A stretch of 64,000 bases of DNA from assembly GCA_023206055.1 (NCBI GenBank), contig CP065367.1, forward strand, positions 372,001-436,000. Reading direction: 5' to 3'. The stretch is from Vibrio cyclitrophicus (lineage in GTDB: Bacteria > Pseudomonadota > Gammaproteobacteria > Enterobacterales > Vibrionaceae). Position numbers and translations under genes: made by a program. The notes below the pieces were generated by a model. The model had not been told where the DNA came from, ran no database searches, and saw only the letters and a program-made list of their open reading frames with translations. Of the stretch, positions 58,221 through 64,000 are shown piece by piece. How positions within the stretch are numbered: the first letter of the stretch is position 1; each line of letters starts with the position of its first letter.

Positions 58221-59936
58221 ATGGACATTATTTCTAATCTATTTGACATGGCACCATTTGTCGCACTATTTATTACACTCTCATTAGGTTATATGGTTGG
58301 TAAAATTACTATCGGCCGATTTGTTTTAGGCGGGGTAGCCGGAACATTATTAATGGGCGTAATTATTGGGCAATTTGGTGTTCAGATTGATCCCGGCGTA
58401 AAAAGTATTTTCTTTGCGCTCTTTATTTATGCTGTGGGCTATCAAGGCGGTGCGCAATTCTTTAAAGCCCTTAACTTCAGAACCATTAACATTCTGCTCT
58501 CTGCGGTTGTTATGACGGTTTCAGGCTTATTGTGTGTGCTGGCTGCTGCATGGTTATTTGATCTAGATAGAGGTACAGCTGCAGGTCTAGCGGCTGGTGG
58601 CTTAACTCAATCTGCGATCATTGGTACTGCAGGCGATGCGATTGCACGTTTAGGCGGTGTATCTGAAGAAGCCAAGCACATGATGCAAACAAACGTAGCA
58701 GTTGGTTACGCGGTAACATACATCTTTGGTTCTTTAGGACCAATCTTGATGGTGACTTGGGTATTCCCAACGCTCATGAAGTGGGATATCCGATCTGAAG
58801 CTATCGCTCTAGAAGAGAAAAACTCTAACGGCAAACGCGATTTAGCAGACGGCGAATTTAACGCAGTCACCGCTCTAGTGACACGTGCTTTTAAAGTAAC
58901 TCACGACGATAAATTGGTTGGGAAAACGCTAGCACAACTGAATCAATCATCACTTGCTGCGTGTATCGAACTTATTGAGCGCGACGGAAAAGAGCTAAGT
59001 GCAGACAAGTTCACTGCGCTTAAAGCAGGCGACCTTGTTGTGGTTACCGGCCGTAGAAATGCGGTTCATGAGCTACAGAGCAAGGCACAAAGCAATGAAG
59101 TAGCATTACCGGAAAGCTATGAAGTTATTGAAGAAAATCGTCAACTTATCGCTGATAACCGCAAGCTAATAGGTCGCTCGCTAAAAGAAATCAAAGACAG
59201 CTCAAACGAACGCTCATTCCGCGGCGTGTATGTGACAGACTACATGCGTGCAGGTACTTCAGTGGCGATTACTGAAGACCTTATTGTTGAGAAGAACGAT
59301 GTTATCCAGCTAACGGGTACCGCTCAAGACATTAACCGAGTTGAAAAATACATCGGTAAGCGAATGGGTTCTGCGACTATGACTGACTTCATCGTACTGG
59401 GTTTCGGTATGGTGTTGGGCCTTCTTATTGGCTTAATTAGCTTCACGATTGCAGGTATTCCCGTAACGATTGGTTCTGGCGCAGGTTGTTTGATCTCTGG
59501 TTTACTTGTTGGTTGGTTACGTAGCCGAAACCCACATGTGGCTCAGTTCCCAGTGGGTGCAGCAAACTTCATTCGTGACTTTGGTCTAGCGGCATTTGTA
59601 GGTATTGTTGGCCTACAAGCAGGCCCTCAAGCGGTTGATACCATCAAAGAACACGGTATGTCACTTCTGTTCTTGGGTATGGCAGTCACCATCATTCCAC
59701 AGATTATTTCATTCTTCTTCTCGTACTTTGTGTTGAAGATCAAGAACCCAGTAGAAGCTTTAGGTTGCGTGACTGGTGGTCGAAGTGCAAACCCAGCATT
59801 CGCAGCATTGATGGAAAAAACAGGCAATGCAACGCCAGTATTTTCGTTCACCGTGACTTACGCTGTAGCCAACGTGTTACTGACTCTATGGGGACCAATT
59901 ATCGTCGGTATTATTACCGTTAATGCGGGTATGTAA
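58221..59936 (+). CDS. aspT: Aspartate-alanine antiporter
   Basis: 571-residue inner-membrane exchanger of the AAEx family. Membrane helices flank a central cytoplasmic region with two TrkA_C-like (RCK_C) domains at about 205-375. The glycine-rich segments GLTQSAIIGTAGDAIARLGG and VTGGRSANPAFAALMEKTGN are transporter signatures. It swaps external L-aspartate for internal L-alanine. Coupled with AspD (next gene), each cycle takes up a proton, building a proton-motive force as shown in Tetragenococcus. Weak AAGAG ribosome site before ATG 58221. Confidence 0.93.
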   Translation: MDIISNLFDMAPFVALFITLSLGYMVGKITIGRFVLGGVAGTLLMGVIIGQFGVQIDPGVKSIFFALFIYAVGYQGGAQFFKALNFRTINILLSAVVMTVSGLLCVLAAAWLFDLDRGTAAGLAAGGLTQSAIIGTAGDAIARLGGVSEEAKHMMQTNVAVGYAVTYIFGSLGPILMVTWVFPTLMKWDIRSEAIALEEKNSNGKRDLADGEFNAVTALVTRAFKVTHDDKLVGKTLAQLNQSSLAACIELIERDGKELSADKFTALKAGDLVVVTGRRNAVHELQSKAQSNEVALPESYEVIEENRQLIADNRKLIGRSLKEIKDSSNERSFRGVYVTDYMRAGTSVAITEDLIVEKNDVIQLTGTAQDINRVEKYIGKRMGSATMTDFIVLGFGMVLGLLIGLISFTIAGIPVTIGSGAGCLISGLLVGWLRSRNPHVAQFPVGAANFIRDFGLAAFVGIVGLQAGPQAVDTIKEHGMSLLFLGMAVTIIPQIISFFFSYFVLKIKNPVEALGCVTGGRSANPAFAALMEKTGNATPVFSFTVTYAVANVLLTLWGPIIVGIITVNAGM

Positions 59937-60099
59937 TTGAACCTAAGAATTCATTACAGATTTAAAAGACACTAAAAAATTATCACCTTATTAAAAGACC
60001 TACCCAATAACGAAATAGGGTAGGCCTGAATAATCACACTTAAGTAAAGCACTTCATTCTAATTGAAAGTGTTTAAGATTAAATTATTAGGTAAATATC

Positions 60100-61698
60100 A
60101 TGACTACACAAAATACAACTATCGACTTTTCTAAATTCGCTGATTTAAGCCCGTTTGAATTAAAAGACAAATTAATTGAAGTTGCGCAAACAGTGCCAGA
60201 CCGTACTTTATTAGATGCAGGTCGTGGTAATCCAAACTTCCTAGCAACATTGCCACGTAAAGCATTTATTCGCTTGGGTGAATTCGCCGTAATGGAAGCG
60301 GAACGCACGTATTCATATTTAGATGGTAGCTTCGGCGGCATTCCAGATGGTGTTGGTATTGTTGAGCGTTTTGATTCTTACGCAAACAACAATCAACAAA
60401 ACCCAGGTGTTCAATTCATTGAAAAAGCTCTGAGCTACGCAAAAGATCGCTTAGGTATCGAGAAGCAAGTGTTCTTAAATGAGCTAGTGAATGCGTACTT
60501 AGCGTGTAACTACCCAGTACCACCACGCATGCTGACGAATATCGAAAGCGTTGTAAAACAATACATTGCAGAAGAGATGTACGGTCCAATGCCAATGACG
60601 ACAGATTTCGATCTGTTTGCAACGGAAGGTGGTACGGCATCGATGACGTATACGTTCCAAACCATGTTTCACAACGGTCTACTAAAGAAAGGCGATAAGG
60701 TTGCGTTAATCACACCGATCTTCACACCTTACTTAGAAATCCCTGAGCTTTCAGAATACGAACTAGAGATTGTAGAGCTTCGTTTAGATGAGACAACATG
60801 GCAGCTCCCTATGTCTGAAATCGAGAAGCTTGAAGACGAAGACATCAAACTGCTGTGTGTGGTAAACCCAGCAAACCCTGCATCAGTGAAGTTCTCTGAT
60901 GAGACTCTGAATAACCTATCTGACTTCGTCAACACACAACGTAGTGATCTGTTCATTATCACCGATGATGTGTATGGCACATTCGCAGACGATTTCGTTT
61001 CTCTGTTTGCCAAACTTCCATACAACACACTTTGTGTTTACTCATTCTCTAAGTACTTCGGTGCGACAGGTTGGCGCCTTGGCTCGATTGCGATTCAGCA
61101 CAACAACGTGTTCGATGATGCAATGCGCAGCCTACCAGAAGCTCGTCAATTGGAACTGGATGATCGTTACAAAACGCTTGACCCAGAACCACGCGGTATT
61201 AAATTCATCGACCGTATTGTTGCAGACAGCCGAAGCGTGGCACTTAATCACACTGCTGGTCTTTCACTACCACAACAAGTTCAAATGGCGCTGTTCTCAT
61301 TGAACTGCCTAATGGATTCAGAGCAAAACTACAAAGAATCGTGCAAACGCATTATTCGTGAACGTTACAAAACTCTGTATAAAAACATGGGTATCGAAAT
61401 TGAAGAAAACAAAGATCGTGTGGACTACTACACATTGCTTGAGCTCGACACTTTGGGCGGCAAATTGTACGGACCAGCTTTCGTTGAATGGTTCAAAGCG
61501 AACGAGAAGGGCAAAGACTTCTTGTTCCGACTTGCACACGAAACTGGCGTTATCTTGCTTCCAGGCAAAGGCTTCGATGTAGTGCACGCGTCTGTTCGTG
61601 TATCGCTAGCTAACCTGACTCACCATGAGTATGAACTGATTGGTCGCGCAACTCGCAAGGTGTTGGATGAGCACTTCACTGAGTTCCAAGGCGCATAA
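60100..61698 (+). CDS. aspD: Aspartate 4-decarboxylase
   Basis: 532-residue PLP enzyme converting L-aspartate to L-alanine and CO2, with side aminotransferase activity. The fold-type I signature is present as YSFSKYFGATGWRLG, with the PLP lysine in SKYFG; other family motifs are GRGNPNFLATLPR, ATEGGTASMTYTFQ and NPANPASVKFSD. AGGT lies upstream of ATG 60100. It lies 163 bases after aspT and is probably co-transcribed with it. PdxY, which makes its cofactor, follows. Confidence 0.95.
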   Translation: MTTQNTTIDFSKFADLSPFELKDKLIEVAQTVPDRTLLDAGRGNPNFLATLPRKAFIRLGEFAVMEAERTYSYLDGSFGGIPDGVGIVERFDSYANNNQQNPGVQFIEKALSYAKDRLGIEKQVFLNELVNAYLACNYPVPPRMLTNIESVVKQYIAEEMYGPMPMTTDFDLFATEGGTASMTYTFQTMFHNGLLKKGDKVALITPIFTPYLEIPELSEYELEIVELRLDETTWQLPMSEIEKLEDEDIKLLCVVNPANPASVKFSDETLNNLSDFVNTQRSDLFIITDDVYGTFADDFVSLFAKLPYNTLCVYSFSKYFGATGWRLGSIAIQHNNVFDDAMRSLPEARQLELDDRYKTLDPEPRGIKFIDRIVADSRSVALNHTAGLSLPQQVQMALFSLNCLMDSEQNYKESCKRIIRERYKTLYKNMGIEIEENKDRVDYYTLLELDTLGGKLYGPAFVEWFKANEKGKDFLFRLAHETGVILLPGKGFDVVHASVRVSLANLTHHEYELIGRATRKVLDEHFTEFQGA

Positions 61699-61763
61699 GC
61701 TCTAATCAGGCTTAGAATCGAATTCATGATTTTAAGCCAATGATGTTCAAATCACTAAGAATA

Positions 61764-61784
61764 AGCCTCGACGATGTCGAGGCT
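61764..61784 (+). terminator. Weak terminator after aspD
   Basis: Perfect 9-bp stem AGCCTCGAC/GTCGAGGCT with a GAT loop, but no T run after it, so termination would be weak and readthrough into pdxY is possible. Confidence 0.45.
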
Positions 61785-61907
61785 ATTCCGACCAAATAAG
61801 CACAGTGGTTAGAAGGCAAAAACTGCTTCTCTGACGTTCCGTTGTGTTTATTTAGTCGTCTTACCCTAGTAATCCAAAATCTAATTCAAACTGAAAAAGA
61901 GCGGCGT

Positions 61908-62765
61908 ATGAAAAGTATTATTTCTATTCAATCTCACGTGGTTTATGGGCATGCAGGCAACAGCTCTGTGGTTTTTCCAATCCAAAGAATGGGACTCGAT
62001 GTGTGGCCAATCCATACCGTTCAGTTCTCTAATCACACTCAATATGAACAAGGTTGGGCGGGACAAACATTCAGTTCAGACGATATTCGAAACTTAGTTC
62101 GAGGCTTAGACAACATCAGTGCATTGAAAGATTGTGGGGCGGTTCTATCGGGTTATCAGGGAAGTGCAGACCAATGCAAAGCGGTTGCCGAGGCGGTGAA
62201 CCTCATCAAAGAAAAGAACCACAGTGCACTCTATATTTGTGACCCTGTAATGGGAGACCCGGACAAAGGTTGCATTGTTGATGTAGGTGTTAAAGCGGCT
62301 ATTGCTAAGCATTTGCTACCTATAGCTGATGTGATCGTACCAAACCAATTTGAGCTGAGTGAATTGACCGACACCAAAATTCACTCGCTTTATGATGCGG
62401 TTACAGCCTGTAAGAAAGCTCTGGAGCTTGGGCCAAAGATTGTGCTAGTGAAACATCTACACTCATTACCGGACGACGCATTCAGTATGATCCTCGCAAC
62501 GAAAAAAGCATGCTATTTAGCTCAACGACCGAACATCGAATTTGATAAGCAACCAGTTGGTGTTGGCGATCTTATTTCGGGCTTATTTACTGCGGGATTA
62601 ATGAAAAAAATGTCTCCGGTGGCTGCACTCCGTCACGCAAACAACGCCGTCTACGGTGTATTGGAGCTGACTAAGAGCTATGGCACTTGGGAACTACAAA
62701 CGGTTAATGCTCAATATGAATTTGTTGAGCCTACCCACGATTTCAACGTAGTTAAAATAGGCTAG
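61908..62765 (+). CDS. pdxY: Pyridoxal kinase
   Basis: 285-residue ribokinase-fold enzyme that phosphorylates pyridoxal to PLP. Features: SIQSHVVYGHAGNSSVVFPIQRMG at the N-terminus, CDPVMGDPDKGCIV for substrate binding, and QPVGVGDLISGLF, where the aspartate of the usual GTGD motif is kept (GVGD). ATG 61908 is chosen; the longer frame from 61842 has no support. Placement behind aspD, a PLP enzyme, suggests a functional link. Confidence 0.92.
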   Translation: MKSIISIQSHVVYGHAGNSSVVFPIQRMGLDVWPIHTVQFSNHTQYEQGWAGQTFSSDDIRNLVRGLDNISALKDCGAVLSGYQGSADQCKAVAEAVNLIKEKNHSALYICDPVMGDPDKGCIVDVGVKAAIAKHLLPIADVIVPNQFELSELTDTKIHSLYDAVTACKKALELGPKIVLVKHLHSLPDDAFSMILATKKACYLAQRPNIEFDKQPVGVGDLISGLFTAGLMKKMSPVAALRHANNAVYGVLELTKSYGTWELQTVNAQYEFVEPTHDFNVVKIG

Positions 62766-62970
62766 AGCGTTTAACTACAACAGTGTTTAAGGCGAAGGCT
62801 AACAGGGCGAAAATCGATGGATAGCGTCCTACAAACGAGATTACGAGTTGAGCCCGATTCTAGCTATATTACGACCACAAAGAGATGGACTTCACTTTAT
62901 CCTATTTATTAACTTCTCTGCTTTTTAATTTTATTAAACAGAGTCTCTGAATCACGTTAGAGAAAATTAA

Positions 62971-64000
62971 ATGAGCCTAAATATGAACCGTCTAATCTCT
63001 TCGGGTCTTACCGTTGCTTTGTCATTTCTAGTAGTGGCTTGTAGTTCACCTCACACACTGGATGTACGCGTAAACAAAGACAATTACAAAGACGTCATTG
63101 TAGAAGATGCATCATCAGTAGAAGAGCCACTGCGTATTTGGGCGAGTGAGGCGCCAGACTTCTTATACTCTGCAGACGATCAAACCACGCCGATTACCGT
63201 ATCAGGCGATCAACTGAACATCTTGGCATTGTCAGGAGGTGGCGCAAACGGAGCTTTTGGTGCGGGTATCTTAATAGGGCTTGAAGAATCAGGCCAACTG
63301 AAGGAATACTCGATAGTGACTGGCATCAGCGCAGGAGCATTAATGGCACCGTTTGTGTTTATCGGGGGAGATGCGTTTTCGAAGATGAAAGAAGTAATGT
63401 TGAACATCAATGATAAATCAGTGCTTGGAAAAAAGAACTTTTTAAACACTGTCTTTAAAGATGCGTTTACCGATGGAGAGCATTTGTACCAGTTTATTGC
63501 TGAGGCTTTCCCTGAACCGATGATTGAGCAAATTGCAACGCAACATCGCAGCGGCAAACGTCTGTTTATTGGCACCACACATTTTGATTCTGGTGAGCTT
63601 GTCATTTGGAATGTGGGCGCAATAGCAAACAGTGACATGCCAAATAAGTCTGAACTCATTTATAAGGTCTTGGCGGCAAGTGCTTCCATTCCCGGAGTAT
63701 TCCCACCGCAGTTTATCAATGTGGAACATGAAGGTGTAATTTTTGAAGAGTTGCACGTCGATGGTGGCTTAGCGACTCAAGTGTTCTTCAATCCATCTAA
63801 CTTCGATTATCAACAGATCTCAGACTTACTTGGGTTAGAGGCGCCACCACAACTCGATATTATTCGAAATGGCTCGCTGAAAGCACCGTATCACTCGCTC
63901 AGAGATAAGGGACTCGATTTGGTAGCAAAGAGTGTATCAAGCCTGACTCTTGCTCAGACGCGTGGTGACCTATATCGAATGAAATACATCAGTGAAATCA
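62971..64000 (+). CDS. Patatin-like phospholipase lipoprotein, N-terminal part
   Basis: The window ends inside this gene; 343 residues are visible. A signal peptide with VVAC (Cys24) makes it a lipoprotein. The patatin motifs are complete: the oxyanion box SGGGANGAFGAGIL, the nucleophile GISAG with Ser120, and VDGGLATQ with the catalytic Asp264. GAGAAAATTAA precedes ATG 62971; a second in-frame ATG lies four codons on. It would hydrolyse acyl lipids at the envelope. The region 62766-62970 before it shows no gene. Confidence 0.9.
   Translation, partial: MSLNMNRLISSGLTVALSFLVVACSSPHTLDVRVNKDNYKDVIVEDASSVEEPLRIWASEAPDFLYSADDQTTPITVSGDQLNILALSGGGANGAFGAGILIGLEESGQLKEYSIVTGISAGALMAPFVFIGGDAFSKMKEVMLNINDKSVLGKKNFLNTVFKDAFTDGEHLYQFIAEAFPEPMIEQIATQHRSGKRLFIGTTHFDSGELVIWNVGAIANSDMPNKSELIYKVLAASASIPGVFPPQFINVEHEGVIFEELHVDGGLATQVFFNPSNFDYQQISDLLGLEAPPQLDIIRNGSLKAPYHSLRDKGLDLVAKSVSSLTLAQTRGDLYRMKYISEI

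Noticed and set aside
1..64000. Insertion sequences, prophage, integron, CRISPR array, tRNA or rRNA genes
   Set aside because: No transposase, integrase, attC-like or spacer-repeat pattern, cloverleaf or rRNA segment was recognised by reading; a tRNAscan and CRISPR search would settle this.

Overview
This window looks like a piece of the second chromosome of a marine Vibrio, probably of the Splendidus clade. The evidence is the content and order of genes: glyA-gcvH-gcvP diverging from an XRE/cupin regulator and gcvT, then fhs, gsk, a GlyGly-CTERM trypsin, TyrP, AcpH and two RhlE-type helicases, with moderate A+T content and short intergenic gaps closed by clear hairpin terminators. The species is an inference. 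I saw no insertion sequence, prophage, integron, CRISPR array, tRNA or rRNA. Both ends cut a gene: gcvP on the left and a patatin-like lipoprotein on the right.

Layout. 1-5000: glycine cleavage and serine/glycine interconversion, with candidate PurR operators and a repeated 16-bp element before gcvT. 5250-8460: secreted serine protease, a small XRE regulator opposite an unknown 108-aa protein, ArfB and a YqaB-type phosphatase. 8520-14600: a diguanylate cyclase, formate-tetrahydrofolate ligase with a near-perfect PurR box, inosine-guanosine kinase and CreA. 14700-20100: a 41-aa lipoprotein, an unknown protein, an HD-GYP phosphodiesterase, a YieH-type phosphatase, a small zinc-ribbon protein and a chemoreceptor. 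20200-24200: TyrP with a double TyrR box, a 42-aa protein, AcpH behind a structured leader, and RhlE. 24280-30430: TetR regulator and an RND pump with two adaptor lipoproteins. 30500-34400: EAL protein, an unknown, DUF2164, cytochrome b561 and YceI.

34600-38050: a FocA-type formate channel fused to a CBS-domain region, with a LysR regulator and a DUF1097 membrane protein. 38130-43460: an OLD/YbjD nuclease, a leaderless 5'-nucleotidase, a 31-aa membrane peptide and a TerC/Alx manganese exporter under a yybP-ykoY riboswitch. 43770-49290: a DUF1127-like peptide, a DUF1223 protein, a second RhlE-like helicase, a TamA-like barrel without TamB, and an aspartate/glutamate-type racemase. 49390-55000: a same-strand set of envelope proteins (outer-membrane barrel, esterase-like lipoprotein, phospholipase D-type lipoprotein). 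55290-57750: an AaeXAB-like efflux set. 58220-62765: AspT-AspD aspartate/alanine module followed by the PLP-salvage kinase PdxY.

Themes: one-carbon, glycine, formate and purine metabolism tied together by PurR-like sites; cyclic-di-GMP signalling (one GGDEF, one EAL, one HD-GYP); envelope lipids and efflux; PLP enzymes with a PLP kinase. The observations most worth a second look are the FocA-CBS fusion with a well-spaced internal ribosome binding site, the esterase-like protein whose catalytic histidine appears replaced by glycine, the Asn/Gly tract in the OLD nuclease, hairpins that overlap ribosome binding sites before the chemoreceptor and acpH, and several small proteins.
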